This document shows, piece after piece, positions 9,533-18,538 of a DNA stretch of 64,000 nucleotides; the stretch's first letter is position 1, and every line of letters begins with the position of its first letter. Origin of the DNA: Vibrio neptunius (GTDB lineage: Bacteria > Pseudomonadota > Gammaproteobacteria > Enterobacterales > Vibrionaceae); NCBI RefSeq assembly GCF_000967495.1, contig NZ_JXXU01000047.1, positions 81,910 through 145,909 of the forward strand, in the 5' to 3' direction. The position numbers and the translations under genes are program-made. The notes beneath the pieces were generated by a model. That model had not been told where the DNA came from and ran no database searches. It saw nothing but the letters and a program-made list of their open reading frames with translations.

Positions 9533-9758
9533 ACAAAACTCTAAGAATTTTATCCGCATGTTCAGCAACTTCGATACCTTCATCTGTGAGATAACCACCG
9601 TCAGGCTGAGTACATAGCCCTTTGTCAAACAGTCTTTGAATCGCCGATTGCATGTTTTTTGATGCATCATGATGAACTTTAATACCAGTCGCAGCGCTGC
9701 TAATGTCAAATTGCAATAAAAGGTTTAACTCGTCGATTTTGTCAGAGGTATATTTCAT
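9525..9758 (-). CDS. TIGR02647 family protein
   Basis: A 77-aa protein recognised as TIGR02647: DELNLLLQFDISSAATGIKVHHDAS, a helix with AIQRLFDKGLCTQPDGGYLTDEG, then a C-terminal helix. The layout suggests a small winged-helix fold, but function is unknown. It overlaps the 3' end of the convergent SBP gene by 8 nt. RBS AAGGA lies in front of the ATG. Confidence 0.8.
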   Translation of the reverse strand: MKYTSDKIDELNLLLQFDISSAATGIKVHHDASKNMQSAIQRLFDKGLCTQPDGGYLTDEGIEVAEHADKILRVLSS

Positions 9759-10208
9759 AGTGATTTCCTTAAAGCAAGTACTGGAACAACCATATTCCTG
9801 ATATTGGTATTCAGCAATTAGATGCCAATAGAAATGTTACCTACCGCTGAATTTGAAGAAAAATCTCTTTTAACTGACTAGATAGTGAGCGATAGATAGA
9901 CTGGGTTTAGCGCAGTTTTTAATGCTTAAACTTCATAACAAAAGAGATTGATATGCAAATATGAAATCATCGCTATCTTAGTTACTTACTCTTTAACGTA
10001 GTGGATGTTAACTATAAGATAATAATTAAGATTTTCTATTTTTCGCTGTCCATGTTTGTATTGTTTTCTCAGTCTAGTTTGGCTTGTTCGGTGCAGTTTT
10101 CTTTGTGTAAACCGAGCTTGAGATAAAACTAACAAATAAGGCTTGAAATTGACCACAATAAGAGTAATTATCCGCGCCTAAAATCCACATTAACAGAAAT
10201 GTCTTTCC
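9759..10208. promoter_or_regulatory. Intergenic region upstream of focA
   Basis: These 450 bp are AT-rich. A reading from a GTG near 10002 gives a short signal-peptide-like sequence (FSLSMFVLFSQSSLAC) ending after about 15 more codons, but it has no ribosome-binding site and I do not call it. The focA promoter must lie in the last ~150 bp; no clear FNR box was found. Confidence 0.3.
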
Positions 10209-11054
10209 ATGATGAATTTAAATCAGTTTGACTCTTTATTACCGCCGCAGATGGCGGAACGTGCCGCTGAAATCGGTGTTGGTAAGGTAACTAAAGACCC
10301 GATGAAGTCGTTTTTATTAGCGATTTCTGCAGGGATTCATATTGGAATTGCGTTTGTCTTCTACACAGTAGTCACCACAGGTGCAGGTGACTTGCCTTGG
10401 GGTGTCACTCGATTGCTTGGTGGTTTGGCTTTCAGTCTTGGGTTGATTCTGGTTGTTGTCACAGGTGGTGAGTTGTTTACTAGTTCGGTGTTGACTCTGG
10501 TGGCGAGAGCAAGTGGTAAAATCACCTGGAAGATGCTTATGAAAAACTGGGCTGTGGTTTATGGTGGCAATCTTATCGGTGCGTTACTACTAGTGGTTTG
10601 TATGTTGCTGACTAAGCAGTATATGTTCGATAGCGGTCAAGTTGGCTTAAATGCGATGGCGATCTCTCAGCATAAACTTCACCATAGTTTTATCTCAGCG
10701 GTGGCGCTAGGTATCATGTGTAATGTATTAGTGTGTATAGCGGTTTGGATGACATTCAGTGGGCGCACTCTCACTGACAAAATCGCTGTTATGATTTTAC
10801 CTGTCGCGATGTTCGTATCCGCTGGATTTGAGCACTGTATCGCCAATATGTTTCAGGTTCCGATGGCTATCGCGATTAAGTTTTTCGCGCCAGCAGAATT
10901 TTGGCAAATGACAGGAGCGAATATTTCTGATTATGCGGACCTGAATTTGCTCAGTTTTCTTACCAATAACCTTATTCCTGTGACTCTAGGTAACATCATC
11001 GGTGGTGGCGTCTTTGTTGGAATGTGGTACTGGATGATATACTTAAGAGATTAG
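10209..11054 (+). CDS. focA: Formate channel FocA
   Basis: A 281-aa, six-helix formate/nitrite transporter (FNT) protein that moves formate across the inner membrane in mixed-acid fermentation. It has the SFLLAISAGIHIGIAFVFY helix 1, the TGGELFTSS omega-loop region and the conserved pore histidine in AGFEHCIANMF. The N-terminus NLNQFDSLLPPQMAE matches FocA rather than NirC. No pfl gene is adjacent, unlike E. coli focA-pflB. It ends at a strong terminator. The start may be this ATG or the next codon (ATGATG). Confidence 0.93.
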   Translation: MMNLNQFDSLLPPQMAERAAEIGVGKVTKDPMKSFLLAISAGIHIGIAFVFYTVVTTGAGDLPWGVTRLLGGLAFSLGLILVVVTGGELFTSSVLTLVARASGKITWKMLMKNWAVVYGGNLIGALLLVVCMLLTKQYMFDSGQVGLNAMAISQHKLHHSFISAVALGIMCNVLVCIAVWMTFSGRTLTDKIAVMILPVAMFVSAGFEHCIANMFQVPMAIAIKFFAPAEFWQMTGANISDYADLNLLSFLTNNLIPVTLGNIIGGGVFVGMWYWMIYLRD

Positions 11055-11067
11055 ATCGATAGTACGA

Positions 11068-11095
11068 GGGCTCGTTGAGAAACGAGCCTTTTTTG
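11068..11095 (+). terminator. focA terminator
   Basis: GGCTCGTT, short loop, AACGAGCC, then TTTTTTG. It may also serve the small minus-strand gene that ends just beyond it. Confidence 0.85.
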
Positions 11096-11108
11096 ATCTT
11101 GATGGCTC

Positions 11109-11249
11109 TCAGTGCCATTGTCGCCATGACTCTTGAATAAAGTCTTCCAGAACGAGCAGTTCTTTTGGTTGGGAAACGAGCCAGTTTCGTTCCTCGTCAT
11201 TATCCAATTGCGAGGTCTCTTCAACATGAGAAGCGGTACCAAGTTGCAT
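11109..11249 (-). CDS. Small hypothetical protein, 46 aa
   Basis: A short reading frame with TAAGGAT 8 nt upstream of its ATG. The 46-residue product is acidic, begins MQLGTASHVEETSQ, and ends in an aromatic helix-like stretch (VLEDFIQESWRQWH). I do not recognise the family. The good ribosome-binding site, amphipathic C-terminus and lack of any overlapping gene favour a real small protein. It is convergent with focA. Confidence 0.5.
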   Translation of the reverse strand: MQLGTASHVEETSQLDNDEERNWLVSQPKELLVLEDFIQESWRQWH

Positions 11250-11414
11250 TGTCTATATCCTTACAAAAGCAGAACCTTGGAGGTTAAAGCTCATATTTGA
11301 CGCTTTGATGACATGGGAAGAACGTGTTTGTATGCATATGAATACTAGGTGTTTTTGGTTTGTATACCGTGTCTGATTGCGAAAATCAGACTTATCCTGA
11401 AAGCGATGACACGG

Positions 11415-11437
11415 TTATCCACAGATTCTGTGGATAA
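11415..11437. promoter_or_regulatory. Head-to-head pair of consensus DnaA boxes
   Basis: TTATCCACAG at 11415-11424 and its exact inverse CTGTGGATAA at 11428-11437 are separated by ATT. Each arm contains the strict DnaA box TTATCCACA. It lies 34 bp past the fetB stop codon and has no T-run suitable for a terminator. Confidence 0.45.
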
Positions 11438-11470
11438 GATCTTTTCTCTTCAACGTTGTTAGCATCCAGA

Positions 11471-12262
11471 TCACTCGTGGTTGAGGTCGACTAAGACTTT
11501 TCCATCTTTAGTGAAGCAGTGTCTAATAGTGAGTGATAGAGTCAGGCTGATCGAAACAGACAGCATGACGAAGATCGCGATCATGATCATCAATTGATAT
11601 TTGATCGCTACGACTGGGCTCGCTCCTCCTAGTATTTGCCCCGTCATCATTCCAGGCAGTGTCACCAAACCAGTGGTTGTCATCGACGCTAAGGTGGGGG
11701 CGAGAGACTTGAGAATCGATTCCCGAACGAACGGTAGAGTGGCAAAGTTTGGTGAAGCGCCTAAAGCGATGGCGGCTTCATATTCGCTGCGACGTGTTTC
11801 CATTGAAGTGAAAAGATTTTGTAGGGCCACGATATTGCCACTGAGAGAGTTACCCAGCAGCATGCCAGCCAATGGGATAAGATACTGGGCATTGAATAGT
11901 GGTTCTGGCTGCACGATCACAATACAGATGATAAGTAGTAGAGGACACAAGCCAACAATTAGGCCACTAGTGACTGGGTACATCAACCGTTGCTTAGGAA
12001 GCTTCGCCTTACTGATAATAGAACTAGCCCCAATAAGAGTCATGGCTATTAGCCACAATATGTTGATAGTTAGGCTGTTAATGTTAAGAAGGTACTCGAG
12101 GTATACCCCCACCAGCAGTAGTTGAATGGTCATTCTTGCTACACTAATCAATACTTCTGTTTCAATGTGCAGTCTGTAGCAGCGACTGATCAAAAGTGGG
12201 ATCGTCAATGTACAGAAAAACAAAGCCAGTAGAGGCCAGGAAATATCTATAACCCCGCTCAT
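11471..12262 (-). CDS. fetB: FetB-like ABC permease (UPF0014)
   Basis: A 263-aa integral membrane protein with seven or so hydrophobic helices. The family core GMLLGNSLSGNIVALQ and LPGMMTGQILGGASP matches the YbbM/FetB (UPF0014) permeases implicated in iron export and oxidative-stress resistance in E. coli. The usual ATPase partner FetA (YbbL), normally directly upstream, is absent here. RBS GGAGGA precedes the ATG. The assignment to family is firm; the transported substrate is inferred. Confidence 0.8.
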   Translation of the reverse strand: MSGVIDISWPLLALFFCTLTIPLLISRCYRLHIETEVLISVARMTIQLLLVGVYLEYLLNINSLTINILWLIAMTLIGASSIISKAKLPKQRLMYPVTSGLIVGLCPLLLIICIVIVQPEPLFNAQYLIPLAGMLLGNSLSGNIVALQNLFTSMETRRSEYEAAIALGASPNFATLPFVRESILKSLAPTLASMTTTGLVTLPGMMTGQILGGASPVVAIKYQLMIMIAIFVMLSVSISLTLSLTIRHCFTKDGKVLVDLNHE

Positions 12263-12511
12263 GGGTCCTCCCTACAACGCAATATGTATTGGATACCTAA
12301 TCTTTTCTGCATAGTGGATGTCGGTGTCAACTTGCTGATTCTAGTCTGTCCCTCTCAGCACTCCTAATAGCTCTATTTTGAATCATGTTCTAGAACAAAT
12401 ATTTAACATTTAGGTTCGTTTTTATGGGGATGGGGCGTGCTACAAGACGAAAAGCACACGCGATACTTTGCTTTATTGTAATTTAATTGTTGGCAAGTTA
12501 ACAATTCTTCT

Positions 12512-12551
12512 CTATTCACAAACTTTCACAAAACTATGCATGTTGACATAT
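12512..12551 (+). promoter_or_regulatory. Candidate TorR-box decamer array
   Basis: Ten-bp-periodic repeats: CTATTCACAA then ACTTTCACAA, a less similar decamer, then GTTGACATAT. In E. coli the tor operon is activated by TorR through direct-repeat decamers related to CTGTTCATAT. Position about 220 bp upstream of torE and 75-115 bp upstream of the predicted -35 fits, but the match is partial. Confidence 0.35.
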
Positions 12552-12626
12552 GAGTTATTAATCAAACACATCTCTGGATGAGCTCAAAAAAGTGTCGAAT
12601 AACACGCTCTGCTTGGGCTGATCTGA

Positions 12627-12656
12627 TTGAACCCTACAATTAGTATGGTCTAATAT
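12627..12656 (+). promoter_or_regulatory. Predicted tor operon promoter
   Basis: TTGAAC (12627-12632), an 18-bp spacer, TAATAT (12651-12656): a sigma70-like promoter 78 bp before the torE start codon. Confidence 0.45.
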
Positions 12657-12733
12657 TTTTACTAGAGATTGTAAAAACGTTAGCTCAGCGACAAGAGCTA
12701 TCCGATAACACTAAATACAAAATAGGCAAATGT

Positions 12734-12913
12734 ATGAGTGATGTTAACAAAATAGAGAGTGGTGAAAAACGCTCGTTGGAGTGGAAGTCTTTCCTTTTCA
12801 TCGCAGTGGTGCTCTTCCCAGTTCTGAGTGTGGCTTTCGTGGGTGGCTACGGATTCATTATTTGGATGCTACAGGTGTTCTTTCTTGGTCCTCCTGGTGC
12901 ACATGGCATGTAG
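12734..12913 (+). CDS. torE: TorE/NapE-like small membrane protein
   Basis: A 59-aa protein with a charged N-terminus (KRSLEWKSF) and one long hydrophobic helix ending FFLGPPGAHGM. This is the NapE/TorE pattern seen in front of torC in Vibrio and Shewanella. It is thought to be a membrane accessory subunit of the TMAO-reduction pathway; its exact role is unknown. It is the first gene of torECA, 50 nt before torC. Confidence 0.85.
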   Translation: MSDVNKIESGEKRSLEWKSFLFIAVVLFPVLSVAFVGGYGFIIWMLQVFFLGPPGAHGM

Positions 12914-12963
12914 ACCCCTGATCTCGTCCCCCTATTTTTGAAAAGATTTTAAGAGAGCAAACC

Positions 12964-14148
12964 ATGAAATCATTGATTGTAAAACTGTGGCGTACCATGA
13001 CACGCCCAGCAGTGCACATCAGTCTCGGTGTGTTGACGATGGGCGGCTTTATCGCGGGTGTGGTCTTTTGGGGCGGTTTCAATACAGCCCTTGAAGCCAC
13101 TAACACAGAAAAGTTCTGCATCAGCTGCCACACCATGCGTGATAATGTATACGTTGAACTTCAAGAAACCGTTCACTGGAAAAACCATTCTGGCGTACGT
13201 GCGACTTGTCCAGATTGTCATGTTCCTCACAACTGGACAGATAAGATCGCGCGCAAAATGCAGGCGTCCAAAGAAGTTTTCGCTCAGGTGTTTGGTAACT
13301 ACGATGAACCTGGTGTATTTGAAGAGCGACGCATCGAACTCGCTAAGCACGAGTGGGATCGTTTCTCTGCCAACAAATCCTTAGAGTGTAAAAACTGCCA
13401 CAATTATGCGTCAATGGACTTCGAACAAATGTCCCCAACAGCGCGCATCCAAATGAAGCAAGCCGCGGAAAAAGATCAGAGCTGTGTCGATTGTCACAAA
13501 GGTATTGCGCACAAACTACCAGCCGGTATGGATAGTATTGGTGGAATTGTTGGTGAACTGGAGCAACTCACTTCAAGCACAGATTACTCGGTGGGTAATG
13601 CTTTAGTCAGTGTTCGTCATTTACCTGTCTACTTCGACCAAATGGGGGCGGAGGAAGCGGGTCTACTCAACCCAGCATCGACGGTTACTGTGCTTGAAGA
13701 CAAAGGGGACATGATGAAAGTCGAGATTGATGGCTGGCGCAAAGCAAAAGGCTTTGGTCGAGTTATTCAGGAAGACTTCGGTATGAATATCGCGGTGGGT
13801 TCACTACTTAAAGAAGCGGCAACCAGTGATGATGTCGTTACAAAAGGCGAGAAAAAAGTCGATGAGCTAACGGGTCTCCCATGGGAGAAAGTGGCAGCAA
13901 CAGTGTGGATGAAGAAAGAAGCAATGCTCAACGACGTCACTCCAATCTGGGAAAAAGCGAGCGAAGCGTATAAGACCAACTGTTCAGTTTGTCACACTCA
14001 GCCTGATGAAGCGCACTTCGATGCCAACACTTGGCCAGGGATGTTCAACGGTATGTTGGCGTTTGTTAACTTCGACACAGATAGCGAAGCCCTAGTATTG
14101 AAGTACCTACAGAAGCACTCTTCAGATTTTGCTGAAGGTCATCACTAA
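12964..14148 (+). CDS. torC: Pentaheme c-type cytochrome TorC
   Basis: This membrane-anchored NapC/NirT-family quinol dehydrogenase passes electrons from menaquinol to TorA in the periplasm. One N-terminal anchor helix (about 17-38) is followed by four CXXCH hemes at C52, C82, C142 and C174. A C-terminal domain adds a fifth CXXCH at C340 (CSVCH). This two-part, five-heme layout separates TorC from tetraheme NapC. Total 394 aa, normal for the family. torA follows after 24 nt. Confidence 0.95.
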   Translation: MKSLIVKLWRTMTRPAVHISLGVLTMGGFIAGVVFWGGFNTALEATNTEKFCISCHTMRDNVYVELQETVHWKNHSGVRATCPDCHVPHNWTDKIARKMQASKEVFAQVFGNYDEPGVFEERRIELAKHEWDRFSANKSLECKNCHNYASMDFEQMSPTARIQMKQAAEKDQSCVDCHKGIAHKLPAGMDSIGGIVGELEQLTSSTDYSVGNALVSVRHLPVYFDQMGAEEAGLLNPASTVTVLEDKGDMMKVEIDGWRKAKGFGRVIQEDFGMNIAVGSLLKEAATSDDVVTKGEKKVDELTGLPWEKVAATVWMKKEAMLNDVTPIWEKASEAYKTNCSVCHTQPDEAHFDANTWPGMFNGMLAFVNFDTDSEALVLKYLQKHSSDFAEGHH

Positions 14149-14172
14149 TAAGCGTCGGATGGAGTAATTGAA

Positions 14173-16635
14173 ATGGCTATTACACGAAGAAGTTTTCTTA
14201 AAGGTGTAGCAACGACCAGTGCAGCGTCAGTAATCGGTCCAAGCTTATTGGCATCTGCTTCTGCAAGCGCAGCTGAAACGACAGGAACTTGGAAAGTCTC
14301 CGGTTCTCACTGGGGCGCATTCCGTGCCCATATCTACGCGGGTAAAGTTCAAGAGATCAAGCCGCTAGAAACCGATACCAACCCAACTGATATGATCAAC
14401 GGTATCAAAGGTGTTATTTATAACCCGTCTCGTGTCCGCTACCCAATGGTGCGCCTAGATTGGTTGAAAAAGCACAAGTACAGTGCCGAAACTCGCGGCG
14501 ACAACCGTTTTATTCGTGTCACTTGGGATGAAGCTTTGGATTTGTTCTACCGTGAACTAGAGCGTGTTCAGAAAGACTATGGACCTTGGGCATTGCACGC
14601 AGGCCAAACGGGTTGGCGTCAGACAGGTCAATTCCATAGCTGTACCAGTCACATGCAACGTGCAGTAGGTATGCATGGTAACTTTATTACTAAAGTGGGC
14701 GACTATTCAACAGGTGCAGGACAAACGATTCTGCCTTACGTTTTGGGCTCGACGGAAGTTTACGCACAAGGTACATCGTGGTCTGAGATTCTGAAAAACT
14801 CAGACAACATCATCTTATGGGCTAATGACCCAGTAAAGAACCTGCAAGTAGGTTGGAACTGTGAAACTCACCAGTCGTTCCCTTATTTAGAGCAACTGAA
14901 AGAGAAAGTGGCTAAAGGCGAGATAAACGTACTTTCTGTCGACCCTGTGAAGAACAAAACTCAGCGCTTCCTGCAAAATGAGCATTTGTATATCAACCCA
15001 ATGACTGACGTTGCGTTTATGTTGGCGGTCGCTCATGTGTTGTATAACGAAAAGCTTCATGATCAGAAATTCATTGATACCTACTGCCTTGGTTTCGATG
15101 AGTTTGTTAAGTACGTTCAAGGTGAAACAAAAGACAAACTTGAAAAAACACCGGAGTGGGCGGCTGAAATCTGTGGTGTAAAAGCCGATAAGATCCGTGA
15201 ATTCGCTCGTATGCTGGTTAATGGTCGCACACAAATCTTGATGGGTTGGTGTATCCAACGTCAGGAACACGGTGAACAACCATACTGGGCAGCAGCGGTC
15301 GTTGCAGCAATGGTTGGTCAAATTGGTCTTCCGGGTGGCGGTATTTCATATGGTCACCACTATTCTGGTATCGGCGTACCTTCAACTGGCTTCGCTGCAC
15401 CGGGTGGTTTTCCACGCAACCTCGACCAAGGAATGAAGCCAAAATGGGACAATAATGACTACAACGGTTATAGCAAAACCATTCCTGTTGCTCGTTGGAT
15501 TGACTGTCTGTTAGAACCGGGTAAAGAAATTCGTTATAACGGCAGTAAAGTGAAGTTACCCGGGTATAAAATGATGGTGATTTCAGGTAATAACCCATGG
15601 CATCACCACCAAGATCGTAACCGTATGAAGAAAGCCTTCAAGCAGCTTCAGACTGTAGTGACGGTAGAATTCGCTTGGACGGCAACGTGTCGATTCTCTG
15701 ATATTGTACTACCAGCTTGTACCCAGTTTGAACGTAATGACATCGACGTCTACGGCTCATATTCTGGTAAAGGTTTGATTGCGATGCATCGCCTAGTGGA
15801 CCCATTGTTCCAGTCTAAGACGGACTTCGATATCTTTACCGAGCTAAGCCGCCGATTTGGTCGCCACAACGAGTACACACGTGGTATGGATGAAATGCAG
15901 TGGGTTCGCTCATTGTATGATGACTGTCGTGCGGCGAATAAAGGTAAGTTCGACATGCCATCGTTCGATGATTTCTGGGAACAGAGTGTTCTAGATTTCG
16001 GTGAAGGTAAACCTTGGGTTCGCCACGCTGACTTCCGAGAAGACCCCGAAATCAACGCGCTGGGTACGCCTTCTGGCTTTATTGAAATTACGTCTCGTAA
16101 GATTGGTCGTTACGGCTATGAACACTGTCAAGAACACCCGATGTGGTTTGAAAAGACAGAACGTTCACATGGTGGACCGGGTTCAGACAAGTTCCCATTC
16201 TGGTTGCAATCGTGTCACCCTGACAAACGCCTGCACTCGCAGATGTGCGAGTCGGAAGAGTTCCGTGCAACCTATGCGGTGCAAGGTCGTGAACCGGTTT
16301 ACATCAACCCTCAGGATGCGAAAGAGAAAGGCATCAAAGATGGTGACTTAGTTCGCGTGTTCAACGACCGCGGTCAATTACTTGCAGGGGCCGTTATTAC
16401 GGATAGCTATGCTCGTGGCGTTATTCGTATCGAAGAGGGTGCTTGGTATGGTCCTCTGAACGAAAAAGAAGGGGCGATTTGTACCTACGGCGATCCGAAT
16501 ACCTTAACAATGGATATCGGTTCTTCAGAGCTCGCCCAGGCGACCTCTGCGAATACCTGTATCGTTAATTTTGAGAAGTTCACTGGCAAGGTTCCCCCTG
16601 TGACCTCATTTGGTGGTCCCATCGAGGTCGCGTAA
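14173..16635 (+). CDS. torA: Trimethylamine-N-oxide reductase TorA (molybdenum)
   Basis: An 820-aa periplasmic DMSO-reductase-family enzyme reducing TMAO to trimethylamine, a major respiratory electron acceptor for marine bacteria. The N-terminus carries a Tat signal (ITRRSFLKG) ending near residue 33. The Mo-bisMGD ligand serine is expected in the VGDYSTGAGQ segment. There is no N-terminal [4Fe-4S] cysteine motif, as expected for TorA. It gets electrons from TorC upstream. The TorD chaperone gene is not downstream; selO is convergent instead. Confidence 0.95.
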   Translation: MAITRRSFLKGVATTSAASVIGPSLLASASASAAETTGTWKVSGSHWGAFRAHIYAGKVQEIKPLETDTNPTDMINGIKGVIYNPSRVRYPMVRLDWLKKHKYSAETRGDNRFIRVTWDEALDLFYRELERVQKDYGPWALHAGQTGWRQTGQFHSCTSHMQRAVGMHGNFITKVGDYSTGAGQTILPYVLGSTEVYAQGTSWSEILKNSDNIILWANDPVKNLQVGWNCETHQSFPYLEQLKEKVAKGEINVLSVDPVKNKTQRFLQNEHLYINPMTDVAFMLAVAHVLYNEKLHDQKFIDTYCLGFDEFVKYVQGETKDKLEKTPEWAAEICGVKADKIREFARMLVNGRTQILMGWCIQRQEHGEQPYWAAAVVAAMVGQIGLPGGGISYGHHYSGIGVPSTGFAAPGGFPRNLDQGMKPKWDNNDYNGYSKTIPVARWIDCLLEPGKEIRYNGSKVKLPGYKMMVISGNNPWHHHQDRNRMKKAFKQLQTVVTVEFAWTATCRFSDIVLPACTQFERNDIDVYGSYSGKGLIAMHRLVDPLFQSKTDFDIFTELSRRFGRHNEYTRGMDEMQWVRSLYDDCRAANKGKFDMPSFDDFWEQSVLDFGEGKPWVRHADFREDPEINALGTPSGFIEITSRKIGRYGYEHCQEHPMWFEKTERSHGGPGSDKFPFWLQSCHPDKRLHSQMCESEEFRATYAVQGREPVYINPQDAKEKGIKDGDLVRVFNDRGQLLAGAVITDSYARGVIRIEEGAWYGPLNEKEGAICTYGDPNTLTMDIGSSELAQATSANTCIVNFEKFTGKVPPVTSFGGPIEVA

Positions 16636-16646
16636 ACAACGACAGT

Positions 16647-16677
16647 AAAAAAACCAGCCTTCGGGCTGGTTTTTTTA
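16647..16677. terminator. Bidirectional terminator torA/selO
   Basis: A-run, ACCAGCC, TTC loop, GGGCTGGT, T-run; works for torA (+) and for selO (-) from the other side. Confidence 0.85.
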
Positions 16678-16717
16678 GTCTTTAGTGGTTTGAGTAACTC
16701 AAGGGGTGAAGTGGTCG

Positions 16718-18421
16718 CTAAGAAGAGCAGCTGTAATGAGAAACACCGCCTGCAGAGAAATACTCCAATGGTCTGAGTCTGTAGTATTTCTCCTCGACCT
16801 CTATGGATTGCTCGCCATATGGATCCGCTAAAATCGTTTGCAACTCATGGATCAAGCCAAAATCTCCGAGTCTAGCTTGTTCATAGGCCGGGACAACAAG
16901 CCACTCGCGCCAAGTGTATTTGGGATTGACTTGCCTCATCTCACGACGAATAACCTCGATACCTTTTGCAACATTCAATGACTCACGCCATGAGGTTAAC
17001 CACTGATGCCACTCGTTTGCCAATGATTCATCAGGCTCTGCGTAAAAGCTTTTGGCAATGCCAGAGACGTCCTCTGGAATGTTGCAGAGCTCGCGGAAGA
17101 ACATGGTGTAATCGACATGGGTCTTCATCATCAAAGTGAGTAGCGAATTAAACAGCGGAGCGTCAAAGGTATCGAGCCCCAATTTGTCCGCCCACATCTG
17201 AGTAACTTTTTCTTGCATAAGAGAAGAGAAACCATCGCGAATCTCATCCAATTGCTTGATGAGCTCCGGCGAAGACTGCAGAAGAAGTTCTAACGCGGAG
17301 CAGAAAGAGTCAAAGTTCTTTTCGGCCGCCAATGGTTGGTTAAAGAAAGCAAAATGGCGGCCACCACCTGTCCAAGGTTGAAAATAAGGTTCAAAGCGTT
17401 CACAAAAGCCGAAAGGACCATAATCTAAGGTGAATCCGCCTACTGCACAGTTGTCACTGTTAAAGTTGCCCTGACAGTAACCGACACGTAGCCAGTGAGT
17501 CACTAATGTAGTGAGCCGTTCGCGAAACTCGATGGCTAACCGGAGTGCTTTGTCAGTTAAAGGAAGATGAGCTTCGATAGTATCGCCATACTCTCGATCA
17601 ATCATGTGTAAAGCCATCATCTCCAGCTCAGCGATAGCATTAGGATGCTCCTGACTACGTGCACGGCGTCCAAATAGTTCGAGTTGACCGACACGTAAGA
17701 AAGACGGTGCGACGCGAGTTGAGATCGCGACAGGGTTAGAGACCATGATATCCGGATCCTGAGAGCGAGAGCCTTCACGATACCATGGACGATCAACCGT
17801 TTCAGATTGTGATACAAACAAGCTCAATGATCGTGATGAAGCAATACCAAGTGCATGCATGTGTTCTTGAGCAAGGAACTCGCGGACGCTTGAACGCAAA
17901 ACCGCTCTGCCATCGGCACCGCGGCAGTATGGCGTTGGGCCTCCGCCTTTTAACTGCATTTCCCAACGCTGGTGGTTGAGCACGCCTTCAAAGACAGAGA
18001 TAGCACGTCCATCACCGTAGCCATTGCCTGTTCTAAATGGGCACTGATCTGTATATTCGTTACCAAAGATAGACAACGCGTAACCTGTCGCCCAGCCCGT
18101 GCTGCGCATGGGAGTGGGTACCTGGCTCACATCGCCAGAAAATAGCTGTTTAAACTCTTCGGTCAGTGCAAGGTCGTCATGTAACCCCAATTGTTTAAAA
18201 AAACGGTGACTATGGCTGACATAAATCGGGTCAGAAATGGGCGTCGGTTTTACTGGTACAAAATGGCCTGAAAACACCTGCCTTGGGAGGTGGTCTTCAC
18301 CATCATTCGTCGCATCTGGGTCGCAAATCAGCGTGTCGAGCAAAGAATAGTCACAGGCCTGAGCAAGCTGGGTCAAGTTATCAATCTCTACTGGGCCTTT
18401 CATCCCTTTTTGTTTAGTCAT
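16718..18421 (-). CDS. selO: Protein adenylyltransferase SelO (YdiU)
   Basis: A 567-aa pseudokinase-fold enzyme that transfers AMP from ATP to Ser/Thr/Tyr residues of proteins involved in redox homeostasis. Family hallmarks are present: GNGYGDGRAISVFEGVL, the KGGGPTPYCRGADGRAVLRSSVREFLAQE core, and the active-site segment GNFNSDNCAVGGFTLDYGPFGF. The C-terminal redox Cys is seen in SHYSCSS, replacing the selenocysteine of eukaryotic SelO. I prefer the ATG at 18421 (MTKQKGMKG) with AGGA upstream over a TTG at 18460. Confidence 0.92.
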   Translation of the reverse strand: MTKQKGMKGPVEIDNLTQLAQACDYSLLDTLICDPDATNDGEDHLPRQVFSGHFVPVKPTPISDPIYVSHSHRFFKQLGLHDDLALTEEFKQLFSGDVSQVPTPMRSTGWATGYALSIFGNEYTDQCPFRTGNGYGDGRAISVFEGVLNHQRWEMQLKGGGPTPYCRGADGRAVLRSSVREFLAQEHMHALGIASSRSLSLFVSQSETVDRPWYREGSRSQDPDIMVSNPVAISTRVAPSFLRVGQLELFGRRARSQEHPNAIAELEMMALHMIDREYGDTIEAHLPLTDKALRLAIEFRERLTTLVTHWLRVGYCQGNFNSDNCAVGGFTLDYGPFGFCERFEPYFQPWTGGGRHFAFFNQPLAAEKNFDSFCSALELLLQSSPELIKQLDEIRDGFSSLMQEKVTQMWADKLGLDTFDAPLFNSLLTLMMKTHVDYTMFFRELCNIPEDVSGIAKSFYAEPDESLANEWHQWLTSWRESLNVAKGIEVIRREMRQVNPKYTWREWLVVPAYEQARLGDFGLIHELQTILADPYGEQSIEVEEKYYRLRPLEYFSAGGVSHYSCSS

Positions 18422-18538
18422 TTTTTTATCATTCCTGACGGCAGTAGTTTCTATCAGCAATCTTACGTTGGTAATGAAGAAAAGACATCAATAGAGAGCG
18501 GTTAAAGTTTGATTGGCGAGTTAATTGGCTGGCCGTTT

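Larger units (their letters stand above)
12263..12733. promoter_or_regulatory. Divergent fetB/torE regulatory region
   Basis: These 471 bp carry the fetB promoter on one side and the tor operon control region on the other. A perfect small palindrome TGTTCTAGAACA lies near 12388-12399. The candidate TorR decamers and -35/-10 elements are listed separately. Confidence 0.4.

Noticed and set aside
10002..10127. Short signal-peptide-like reading frame upstream of focA
   Set aside because: It lacks a ribosome-binding site and starts at GTG; hydrophobic text can arise by chance in T-rich DNA.
11601..12125. 174-aa plus-strand ORF antisense to the FetB-like permease
   Set aside because: The minus-strand frame has clear UPF0014 motifs, signal-like helices and a strong RBS; the antisense ORF has none.
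14887..15598. Two long minus-strand ORFs inside torA
   Set aside because: They lie entirely inside a clear TorA coding frame and have no start signals or family motifs.
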